Origin: Chitinophaga nivalis
GTDB taxonomy: Bacteria > Bacteroidota > Bacteroidia > Chitinophagales > Chitinophagaceae
DNA: 64,000 nucleotides
NCBI RefSeq assembly: GCF_025989125.1
Contig: NZ_JAPDNR010000001.1
Span: 3,950,301 to 4,014,300 of the forward strand
Direction: 5' to 3'
Shown: in pieces, positions 17,397 to 28,300 of the stretch
How the letters are laid out: each line of letters opens with the position of its first letter
Numbering within the stretch: the stretch's first letter is position 1
Position numbers and translations under genes: made by a program
The notes under the pieces: generated by a model
Database searches by the model: none
What the model saw: the letters and a program-made list of their open reading frames with translations, nothing else
What the model was told of the DNA's origin: nothing

Positions 17397-17945
17397 TCAG
17401 CAAAACCAGGCGACGATGGCTGGTAATAACAATAACAGGGAATCTTTTAGTTGCCGTATTGCACGTACAATGTGATTTTCAACTGTTTTGGGGGAGATGG
17501 ATAATTGTTTGGCTATCTCTTTATGTGGAAGTCCTTCGAAGCGGCTTAGTTTAAAAACATATCTCCTGATGGGAGACAGTAGTTCTATACTGTTATATAC
17601 CCGCGTCAATTCATCTTTCACGGTAAGGTCTGTTTCCATGTGCCAATCGGGCGTTTCCCGGATCATGATCTCGGTATGCCGGTTCCTGACCTGTTGTTTG
17701 CGCAGGAGATCCGTCATGACGCTTTTGGCTATACGGAAAAGCTGCGCGGAAATATTGTATTCTGTTGATAGTTTTTCCCTTTTTTCCCAAAGTAATATGA
17801 AAGACAGCTGTACTGTCTCTTCAGACAGGTAAGCGGAATGTGTACATTTCAATACGTAGAAATAGAGCTTTGTATGATATTGTTGATATATCATTTTGAA
17901 ACGCTCGACATTTCCATTTTTTATATCCTGTACGATACTTTCCAT
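17397..17945 (-). CDS. ECF sigma factor, FecI-like
   Basis: A 182-residue sigma-70-family protein of ECF size. Region 2 is seen in QYHTKLYFYVLKCTHSAYLS and SFILLWEKREKL, and region 4 in PHKEIAKQLSISPKTVENHI with VRAIRQLKDSL, the DNA-binding helix-turn-helix for the -35 box. It should direct RNA polymerase to the SusCD operon when released by the FecR protein encoded about 70 bases downstream. The last residues (LLLLLPAIVAWFC) are hydrophobic, as often seen in Bacteroidota members. The start at 17943-17945 gives a normal N-terminus. Confidence 0.93.
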   Translation of the reverse strand: MESIVQDIKNGNVERFKMIYQQYHTKLYFYVLKCTHSAYLSEETVQLSFILLWEKREKLSTEYNISAQLFRIAKSVMTDLLRKQQVRNRHTEIMIRETPDWHMETDLTVKDELTRVYNSIELLSPIRRYVFKLSRFEGLPHKEIAKQLSISPKTVENHIVRAIRQLKDSLLLLLPAIVAWFC

Positions 17946-18022
17946 AATGCCCGCAAATATCTAATGGACCTAAACAAGAGACAAGGAATTGCTGATTATA
18001 TTATTGTTATTTTGGTGGTTCC

Positions 18023-18535
18023 TTATTTCTTCAGTTTCAATACTAACGGAGCGGTGGCTACGCCCGGAATGGTGACTGTAACAGACAGGTCCAGGGTAGA
18101 ATCGCTTACATTTTCGATCCAGTGCGGATCATTGTTGCCTTTTTCGTTGGTGAGTAAGCATACCGCATCGTGTACATCCAGTTTCCAGCTGCCTGTATTG
18201 CCGGCAGTGGGCAGTATCAGATCGGTGCAGCCTTTGATATTGAATTTGCCATCGGCGCCAAACTGATACGTGTTGTTGGTGGTACAGGTAAATAATGCGC
18301 CGGCCGGGCCTAAGAGAGGAGCCAGTTTAATGATGCTGGTGCCGGCGGGAATATTTTGCCCGCCGAGCTTTACCGGAACAGCAAAAACAAGATCCTTTTG
18401 TTGCCAGTTGCCTGCTACCAGTTCGTATTTGGCGGATTTATCAGGAGCAGCGTCCTTGTTCTTTTTACAGGATGCCATCAGCAGTTGCCCTGCTGCCAAT
18501 AGCGCCAGTACTTTTACAGGTATAGAATTACGCAT
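18023..18535 (-). CDS. Putative lipocalin-like lipoprotein
   Basis: A 170-residue protein with a lipoprotein signal (VKVLALLAAGQLLMASCKKN). The body alternates short beta strands and turns (LVAGNWQQKDLVF, TTNNTYQFGADGKFNIKGCT, NTGSWKLDVHDAVCLLTNEK, STLDLSVTVTIPG). This is the pattern of the lipocalin-like or DUF5004-type lipoproteins that are frequent in Chitinophaga. No enzyme motif is visible. It lies upstream of the sigma factor on the same strand, 77 bases away, with no clear link. Cell-envelope location is inferred from the lipobox. Confidence 0.7.
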   Translation of the reverse strand: MRNSIPVKVLALLAAGQLLMASCKKNKDAAPDKSAKYELVAGNWQQKDLVFAVPVKLGGQNIPAGTSIIKLAPLLGPAGALFTCTTNNTYQFGADGKFNIKGCTDLILPTAGNTGSWKLDVHDAVCLLTNEKGNNDPHWIENVSDSTLDLSVTVTIPGVATAPLVLKLKK

Positions 18536-18639
18536 AACTTTTTACGTTAAATGATAGGGATGATGAATAACTTGCTACGGAAGCCTTTATGATGTATTCG
18601 TTTAGAAAAGATAAATCCCTCATCTGGTAACAATTAGTT

Positions 18640-18790
18640 CATATAGGGAGTGCACTGATTGATGACGGTGCATAATCTTGCCGCAAGGTCCTGAGCAGTT
18701 CAATACCTGATACTTTGGGCATTTTGATATACAGGAACAGGAGGGCTATCTCCTGCGTGTTCAGGTGTGTCTGCAGTAGCGAATATCCTG
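18640..18790 (-). pseudogene. Response-regulator receiver fragment
   Basis: On the minus strand a short stretch reads SLLQTHLNTQEIALLFLYIK and MPKVSGIELLRTLRQD, the centre of a CheY-like receiver domain of the LytR type. In working receivers the position after LLFL is the phosphorylated Asp; here it is Tyr. The sequence upstream in this frame is not receiver-like, and the frame ends shortly after RQDY, so most of the domain and all of the output domain are missing. I read it as a relic of a two-component regulator gene. Confidence 0.4.
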
Positions 18791-19346
18791 AATGCCGCTC
18801 CCGCCTTTGTAGGGGTATCCGGAATAGAGTACCCATGTTGCCGTTATGAACTCCAACGAAACGGAGCTGAAAATGAACGAAGCATAACCCATGCCTGGCC
18901 GGGGATCGGAGGAACCAGGAGGCTCCTGTATTCCTTAGGGGTGAATTATTGAATGCAAATGCAAACAATTCGGCTTGTAGGATGTTTGATACGTTAAGAT
19001 AGTGAAGAATGTCATATCGTAGCATTTCATAATGCTTTATCTATAAGATAATTTCAGGTTTTGTTATTTGTCTCCACTAGTTAGCCAGTTTGTAATCTGT
19101 TTTTGCAATAAAAATTCTAATGGGGGGCAGGGTCTCATGTGTATGAAATAGCGTAACGAAATCAGCCAGTTATTAACTATGAATTCCAGGACCATTAGAC
19201 TGGTTGATCATACCAAAGTAGGATAAATCATTTGTCATAATAACCAGTTATGAATTGAGCTTATTAATCCTAATAACTGATGCACCATTATTCGGATTGC
19301 AGCTGTGATTAGAAAGATCTGGTGAAATTCGAAAGACATAGAAATT
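18791..19346. other. Intergenic stretch upstream of the giant secreted protein
   Basis: About 550 bases, AT-rich from 19000 on, without a convincing gene. The promoter of the 19347 gene must lie here. A motif such as TAAATCATTTGTC at about 19225 is near, but not equal to, the Bacteroidota -7 consensus, so I do not call it. Confidence 0.4.
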
Positions 19347-22300
19347 ATGAGAAAACTTTTACTGCTTCTGACCCTTTTATTATTATTGATTGAAAGTAAT
19401 GTCAAGGCACAAACGCGGTTTTTCATTAGCAGCAGTGGTACACCTTATGCATTGCGCTATCAGGATGTTGTTAGGGGAGGGGTATTGGTAGCGGGTAATG
19501 CGAATGTTGTACGAACCCGGACAGTGCCTTATTCCTACCACATTGATATTGATGGGGATCCAACTACATTTAACTCTTCCAGTGAGGACCTTTTAATTCC
19601 AGCCGGCAGCAGCGTGAAAAAAGCTTTTTTGTACTGGCAGTCAAATTGTTATAGTACAGGCGCGGTATATAATATAAGTAACCCGCCGGCTTCCAGGCCT
19701 AATTTCACACACGTGAAAATAAAAACGCCTGCTTCTGGTGCTTATGTGAATATTATCCCGGATATAGCGTGGCAATCTAGTACTTATTTCTGGCAGGGTA
19801 TGAAAGACGTCACTGCGCTGGTGCAGCAATCTGGTACTTATACAGTGGCTAATATTGATTCCGATCCTCAACCTCCCGCTACAAATGGCTATCCACCATA
19901 TGCAGGGTGGTCATTATGGGTTGAATATGAGTATCCCTTTTCGGATGTATCTCATAATTTCAGGATGATATCCCTCACAGATGGATTTAAGTATGTTACC
20001 GGTGGATCAAATGATGTTACAGCTACGGGGTTTAAGGTGCCGGAAAATACCTCCGTGGCGATAGACGGAGAAGCCGGCTGGTTTATCGGTGGAGCAAATG
20101 CGCCCTGGAACGACGCTGTTACTTATAACAGACCGGCTACAGGTAGTTCGGCAGCGTTAAACAATTTTTTTCTGAGTGATGCGGTCAATCCGGCTAACAA
20201 TCCATTAAATGAATCCCGGAGCTACAGGGGGAGTCCTGTTACCAGCGGCCGGAATCCGGCATCGTCTTTTTCATATACAAATGCAGCTTCCGGAAATGAT
20301 GTTGCATTTCCCTGGTTTGATTTAGATGTGATAGATATTTCTGCATTGCTGGTGAGAGGGCAAACGCAGTATACCCTTAAGTTCTACCCGCAAGCTAATG
20401 GTGCACCCGGTGGATGTAATGCACCATATGGTTGTGATGACTGGAACCAGCCGGGCTATCTCTATACTTCCATAAGGGTGGTGCCGCCTATAGCTGTGAA
20501 CGACACGGTATCTACACCGGTAAATACTGCTGTAACCATACCCGTGTTGAATAATGATATTGTTTTCGGGGATGCTTTGGACCCTGCAACAGTAACCATT
20601 ACCCAGCAGCCCCTGAACGGCGTGCTGACAGTTAATGCAGACGGCACCGTTACCTATACACCTAACGCTGGTTTTACCGGGCAGGATAATTTTAAATATA
20701 CTGTAAAAGACGTCAGTGGATCTTTATCAAATGAAGCTACAGGAATCATTACGATTGGCGCAAAACCTATACTCTCCATCGTTAAGACGGCAGATAAACA
20801 TACTATTACACCGGGTAGCCAGGTCACCTTCACGATTGTATTAAGCAATACGGGGTTAGCTGATAGTTTAGGTGTAAGGGTGATTGAAAAACCAGCAGGG
20901 TTTACATATGTGAGCAGTAGTGCTTCTTCAGGAACATACGATAATGCTACCAAAACCTGGATCGTAGATGCGCTGAAGGATAGTTTGGAGAGCCTGACGC
21001 TGGTGATGACAGCCAACGGAACGGGTCCATATAGCAATGTCGCTGGCATTGGAGATCCTGATGATCCGGTTAATCCGCGTGATACGACATTGTTTAGTGC
21101 ATTAAATATATTGAAGACAGTTGATAAGGGGAGTGTGAAGTCTGGTGACCAGGTTACTTTTACAGTCACGGTAGAAAATACCGGACTTAGGGATACGCTT
21201 GGATTAGAAGTTAATGATTTGTCGGAAGGGTTTACTTATGTAAGTAATACAACGACCAGTGGTAGTTATAACAGCGGTAGTGGTGTTTGGACCGTAGATG
21301 TGTTGAAAGGTAGTACCCAAACTTTAACGCTGGTGATGACGGCCAATGCGAGTGGTCCTTATGGCAATGTGGCTGTGGTCGGAGATCCGGGAGATCCGAC
21401 CAATCCCCGGGATACGGCCCGTTTTGCCGTGCTGAGCATCCAAAAGACAGCCGATAAAAATGTGGTAAAGCCGGGTGACGCGGTCACCTTTACGGTAAGT
21501 GTCACCAACAGTGGCTTAAAAGATACGTTGGGTCTACAGGTGACCGATCAGCCGCAAGGATTTACTTATGTAAGCAATACAACGACCAGTGGCAGTTATA
21601 ACAGTGGCAGCGGTATCTGGACCGTAGATGCGCTGAAGGGTAGTACCCAAACTTTAACGCTGGTGATGACGGCCAATGCGAATGGTCCTTATGGTAACGT
21701 GGCTGTGATCGGAGATCCTGTAGATCCGACCAACCCGCGAGATACGGCTCGTTTTGCCGTGTTGAGTATCAAAAAGACCGCAGATAAAAATGTAGTAAAG
21801 CCAGGTGACGCGGTCACCTTTACGGTGAGTGTCACCAACAGTGGCTTAAAAGATACGCTGGGCTTACAGGTGACAGATCAACCGCAAGGATTTACTTATG
21901 TAAGCAGCAGTGTAAGTAACGGTAGTTACAACAGTGGCAGCGGTATTTGGACAGTAGATGCGCTAAAGGGTAGTACGCAAACTTTAACGCTGGTGATGAC
22001 GGCAAATGGGAGTGGTCCTTATGGCAACGTAGCTGTGATCGGAGATCCGGTGGATCCGACCAACCCACGTGATACAGCCCGTTTTGCCGTGTTGAGTATC
22101 AAAAAGACAGCCGATAAAAATGTAGTAAAGCCAGATGACGAGGTAAGCTTTACGGTAAGTGTCACCAACAGTGGCTTAAAAGATACGCTGGGCTTACAGG
22201 TGACAGATCAGCCACAAGGATTTACTTATGTAAGCAATACAACGACCAGTGGTAGTTACAACAGTGGCAGCGGTGTTTGGACACTAGATGCGCTGAAAGG

Positions 22301-25300
22301 TAGTACCCAAACTTTAACGCTGGTGATGACGGCAAATGGGAGTGGTCCTTATGGCAACGTAGCCGTGATCGGAGATCCGGTGGATCCGGTGGATCCGACC
22401 AATCCGCGTGATACGGCTCGTTTTGCTGTGTTGAGTATCAAAAAGACAGTAGATAAAAGTGTTGTTAAACCAGGAGACGCGGTAAGCTTTACAGTAAGTG
22501 TCACCAACAGTGGCCTAAAAGATACGTTGGGCTTACAGGTGACAGATCAGCCGCAAGGATTTACTTATGTAAGTAATACTACGACTAGCGGTAGTTATAA
22601 CAGTGGCAGCGGTATCTGGACGGTAGATGCGCTAAAGGGTAGTACCCAAACTTTAACGCTGGTGATGACTGCCAATGCGAGTGGTCCTTATGGCAACGTA
22701 GCCGTGATCGGAGATCCAGTGGATCCGACCAACCCGCGAGATACGGCTCGTTTTGCCGTGTTGAGCATCAAAAAGACAGTAGATAAAAATGTAGTTAAAC
22801 CCGGTGACGCGGTCACCTTTACGGTAAGTGTCACCAACAGTGGCTTAAAAGATACACTGGGCTTACAGGTGACAGATCAGCCGCAAGGGTTTACTTATGT
22901 AAGCAGCACAACGACCAGTGGTAGTTATAACAGTGGCAGCGGTATCTGGACGGTAGATGCACTGAAAGGTAGTACTCAAACTTTAACGCTGGTGATGACG
23001 GCTAACGCGAGTGGTCCTTATGGCAACGTAGCTGTGATCGGGGATCCTGTAGATCCGACCACCCCGCGAGATACGGCCCGTTTTGCCGTGTTGAGCATCA
23101 CAAAGACAGCCGATAAAAATGTAGTAAAGCCAGGTGAGGTGGTCACCTTTACGGTAAGTGTCACCAACAGTGGCTTAAAAGATACGCTGGGCTTACAGGT
23201 GACTGATCAACCGCAAGGATTTACTTATGTAAGCAATACTACGACCAGTGGTAGTTATAACAGCGGCAGCGGTGTTTGGACCGTAGATGTGTTGAAAGGT
23301 AGTACCCAAACTTTAACGCTGGTGATGACGGCAAATGCGAGTGGTCCTTATGGCAATGTAGCGGTGGTCGGAGATCCGGGAGATCCGACCAATCCCCGGG
23401 ATACGGCCCGTTTTGCCGTGCTGAGCATCCAAAAGACAGCCGATAAAAATGTGGTAAAGCCGGGTGACGCGGTAACCTTTACGGTAAGTGTCACCAACAG
23501 TGGCCTAAAAGATACACTGGGCTTACAGGTAACAGATCAGCCGCAAGGATTTACTTATGTAAGCAGCAGTGTAAGTAACGGTAGTTATAACAGCGGTAGT
23601 GGTATCTGGACCGTAGATGCGCTGAAAGGTAGCACCCAAACCTTAACGCTGGTGATGACGGCTAACGCGAGTGGTCCTTATGGCAACGTAGCTGTGATCG
23701 GAGATCCGGTGGATCCGACCACCCCGCGTGATACGGCTCGTTTTGCCGTGCTGAGTATCACAAAGACCGCCGATAAAAATGTGGTAAAGCCAGGAGACGC
23801 GGTCACCTTTACGGTAAGTGTCACCAACAGTGGCCTAAAAGATACGTTGGGCTTACAAGTGACAGATCAGCCACAAGGATTTACTTATGTAAGCAATACA
23901 ACGACCAGTGGTAGTTACAACAGTGGCAGCGGTGTCTGGACCGTAGATGCGCTGAAAGGTAGTACCCAAACTTTAACGCTGGTGATGACGGCCAATGCGA
24001 ATGGTCCTTATGGCAACGTAGCCGTGATCGGAGATCCTGTAGATCCGACTAATCCGCGTGATACGGCTCGTTTTGCCGTGTTGAGTATCACAAAGACAGC
24101 CGATAAAAATGTAGTAAAGCCAGGAGACGCGGTCACCTTTACAGTAAGTGTCACCAACAGTGGCCTAAAAGATACACTGGGCTTACAGGTGACCGATCAG
24201 CCGCAAGGGTTTACTTATGTAAGCAGCAGTGTAAGTAACGGCAGTTACAACAGCGGCAGCGGTATCTGGACCGTAGATGCACTAAAGGGTAGTACCCAAA
24301 CCTTAACGCTGGTGATGACGGCAAATGCGAGTGGTCCTTATGGCAACGTAGCTGTGATTGGAGATCCTGTAGATCCGACCAATCCGCGTGATACGGCCCG
24401 TTTTGCTGTGTTGAGTATCAAAAAGACAGTAGATAAAAGTGTAGTTAAACCCGGTGACGTGGTAACCTTTACTGTGAGTGTCACCAACAGCGGGTTAAAA
24501 GATACACTAGGCTTACAGGTGACCGATCAACCGCAGGGATTTACTTATGTAAGTAATACTACGACTAGCGGTAGTTATAACAGTGGCAGCGGTGTCTGGA
24601 CCGTAGATGCGCTGAAAGGTAGTACCCAAACTTTAACGCTGGTGATGACGGCCAATGCGAGTGGTCCTTATGGTAACGTAGCCGTGATCGGAGATCCGGT
24701 AGATCCGACCAATCCGCGTGATACTGCCCGTTTTGCTGTGTTGAGCATCAAAAAGACAGTGGATAAAAATGTAGTAAAGCCGGGTGACGTGGTCACCTTT
24801 ACGGTAAGTGTAACCAACAATGGCTTAAAAGATACGCTGGACTTGCAGGTGACTGATCAACCGCAAGGGTTTACTTATGTAAGCAATACTACGACCAGTG
24901 GCAGCTACAACAGCGGTAGCGGTGTTTGGACCGTAGATGCGCTAAAGGGTAGTACCCAAACCTTAACACTGGTAATGACGGCTAATGCGAGTGGTCCTTA
25001 TGGCAACGTGGCTGTAATCGGAGATCCGGTAGATCCGACCAATCCGCGTGATACGGCCCGTTTTGCCGTGTTGAGCATCAAAAAGACAGTAGATAAAAGT
25101 GTTGTTAAACCAGGAGACGCGGTCACCTTTACAGTAAGTGTCACCAACAGTGGGTTAAAAGATACGTTGGGCTTACAGGTGACCGATCAGCCGCAAGGAT
25201 TTACTTATGTAAGCAATACAACGACCAGTGGTAGTTATAACAGCGGCAGCGGTGTTTGGACGGTAGATGCGCTGAAAGGTAGTACCCAAACTTTAACGCT

Positions 25301-28300
25301 GGTGATGACGGCTAATGCGAGTGGTCCTTATGGCAACGTAGCCGTGATCGGAGATCCTGTAGATCCGACCAATCCCCGGGATACGGCCCGTTTTGCCGTG
25401 TTGAGCATCAAAAAGACAGCCGATAAAAATGTAGTAAAGCCAGGTGACGCAGTAACCTTTACGGTAAGTGTCACCAACAGTGGCCTAAAAGATACGCTGG
25501 GCTTACAGGTGACGGATCAGCCACAAGGGTTTACTTATGTAAGTAATACTACGACCAGTGGCAGCTATAACAGTGGCAGCGGTGTCTGGACAGTAGATGC
25601 GCTGAAAGGTAGTACCCAAACCTTAACGCTGGTGATGACAGCTAATGCGAGTGGTCCTTATGGTAACGTAGCTGTGATCGGAGATCCGGTAGATCCGACC
25701 AATCCCCGGGATACGGCTCGTTTTGCCGTGCTGAGTATCAAAAAGACAGCCGATAAAAATGTAGTAAAGCCAGGTGACGTGGTAAGCTTTACAGTAAGTG
25801 TCACCAACAGTGGCTTAAAAGATACACTGGGTTTACAGGTGACAGATCAGCCACAAGGGTTTACTTATGTAAGCAGCAGTGTAAGTAACGGTAGTTATAA
25901 CAGTGGCAGTGGTATCTGGACGGTAGATGCGCTAAAGGGTAGTACCCAAACTTTAACGCTGGTGATGACGGCTAATGCGAATGGTCCTTATGGCAACGTG
26001 GCAGTGATCGGAGAGCCTGTAGATCCGACCAATCCGCGAGATACGGCTCGTTTTGCTGTGCTGAGCATCAAAAAGACAGCCGATAAAAATGTAGTAAAGC
26101 CAGGAGACGCGGTAACCTTTACGGTAAGTGTCACCAACAGTGGCTTAAAAGATACACTGGGCTTACAGGTGACCGATCAACCGCAAGGGTTTACTTATGT
26201 AAGTAATACTACAACCAGTGGTAGTTATAACAGCGGCAGTGGTATCTGGACGGTAGATGCGCTAAAGGGTAGTACCCAAACTTTAACGCTGGTGATGACG
26301 GCTAATGCGAATGGTCCTTATGGTAACGTGGCCGTGATCGGAGATCCGGTGGATCCGACCAACCCGCGTGATACAGCCCGTTTCGCCGTGTTGAGCATCA
26401 AAAAGACAGCCGATAAAAATGTAGTGAAGCCAGGTGACGCGGTCACCTTTACGGTAAGTGTCACCAACAGTGGCCTAAAAGATACGTTGGGCTTACAAGT
26501 GACAGATCAGCCGCAAGGGTTTACTTATGTAAGCAGCAGTGTAAGTAACGGTAGTTATAACAGTGGCAGCGGTGTTTGGACACTAGATGCGCTAAAGGGT
26601 AGTACGCAAACCTTAACGCTGGTGATGACGGCCAATGCGAATGGTCCTTATGGTAACGTGGCTGTGATCGGAGATCCTGTAGATCCGACTAATCCGCGAG
26701 ATACGGCTCGTTTTGCCGTGCTGAGTATCAAAAAGACAGTAGATAAAAGTGTTGTTAAACCAGGTGACGCGGTCACCTTTACGGTAAGCGTCACCAACAG
26801 TGGCCTAAAAGATACGTTGGGCTTACAGGTAACAGATCAGCCGCAAGGATTTACTTATGTAAGCAGCAGTGTAAGTAACGGTAGTTACAACAGTGGCAGC
26901 GGTATCTGGACAGTAGATGCACTAAAGGGTAGTACCCAAACGTTAACGCTGGTGATGACGGCCAATGCGAGTGGTCCTTATGGCAACGTAGCTGTGATTG
27001 GAGATCCGGTAGATCCGACCAACCCGCGTGATACAGCTCGTTTTGCCGTGTTGAGCATCAAAAAGACAGCCGATAAAAATGAAGTAAAGCCAGGAGACGC
27101 GGTAACCTTTACAGTAAGTGTCACCAACAGTGGCCTAAAAGATACGTTGGGCTTACAAGTGACAGATCAGCCGCAAGGGTTTACTTATGTAAGCAGCAGT
27201 GTAAGTAACGGTAGTTATAACAGTGGCAGCGGTGTTTGGACACTAGATGCGCTAAAGGGTAGTACCCAAACCTTAACGCTGGTGATGACGGCCAATGCGA
27301 ATGGTCCTTATGGTAATGTGGCTGTGATCGGAGATCCTGTAGATCCGACCAACCCGCGTGATACAGCCCGTTTCGCAGTTTTGAGTATCAAAAAGACCGC
27401 CGATAAAAATGTAGTAAAGCCAGGTGACGTGGTAAGCTTTACGGTAAGTGTCACCAACAGTGGGCTAAAAGATACACTGGGCTTACAGGTGACCGATCAG
27501 CCGCAAGGGTTTACTTATGTAAGCAATACAACGACCAGTGGTAGTTATAACAGCGGCAGCGGTGTTTGGACACTAGATGCGCTAAAGGGTAGTACGCAAA
27601 CCTTAACGCTGGTGATGACGGCCAATGCGAGTGGTCCTTATGGCAACGTAGCCGTGATCGGAGATCCTGTAGATCCGACTAATCCGCGTGATACGGCTCG
27701 TTTTGCCGTGTTGAGTATCACAAAGACAGCCGATAAAAATGTAGTCAAGCCAGGTGACGCGGTCATCTTTACAGTAAGTGTCACCAACAGTGGCTTAAAA
27801 GATACGCTGGGCTTACAGGTGACAGATCAGCCGCAAGGATTTACTTATGTAAGTAGTAGTGTAAGTAATGGTAATTATAACAGTGGTAGTGGTATCTGGA
27901 CAGTAGATGCGCTAAAGGGTAGTACCCAAACATTAACGCTGGTGATGACGGCAAATGCGAGTGGCCCTTATGGCAACGTAGCCGTGATCGGAGATCCGGT
28001 GGATCCGACCACCCCGCGTGATACGGCTCGTTTTGCCGTGCTGAGTATCAAAAAGACAGCCGATAAAAATGTAGTAAAGCCAGGTGAGGTGGTAAGCTTT
28101 ACGGTAAGTGTCACCAACAGTGGCTTAAAAGATACGCTGGGCTTACAGGTGACTGATCAACCGCAAGGATTTACTTATGTAAGCAATACAACGACCAGTG
28201 GTAGTTATAACAGCGGCAGCGGTGTTTGGACACTAGATGCGCTGAAAGGTAGTACCCAAACTTTAACGCTGGTGATGACGGCTAATGCAAGTGGCCCTTA

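Noticed and set aside
18767..18952. 61-codon plus frame opposite the receiver relic
   Set aside because: It is the shadow of the minus-strand receiver fragment and has no recognisable features.
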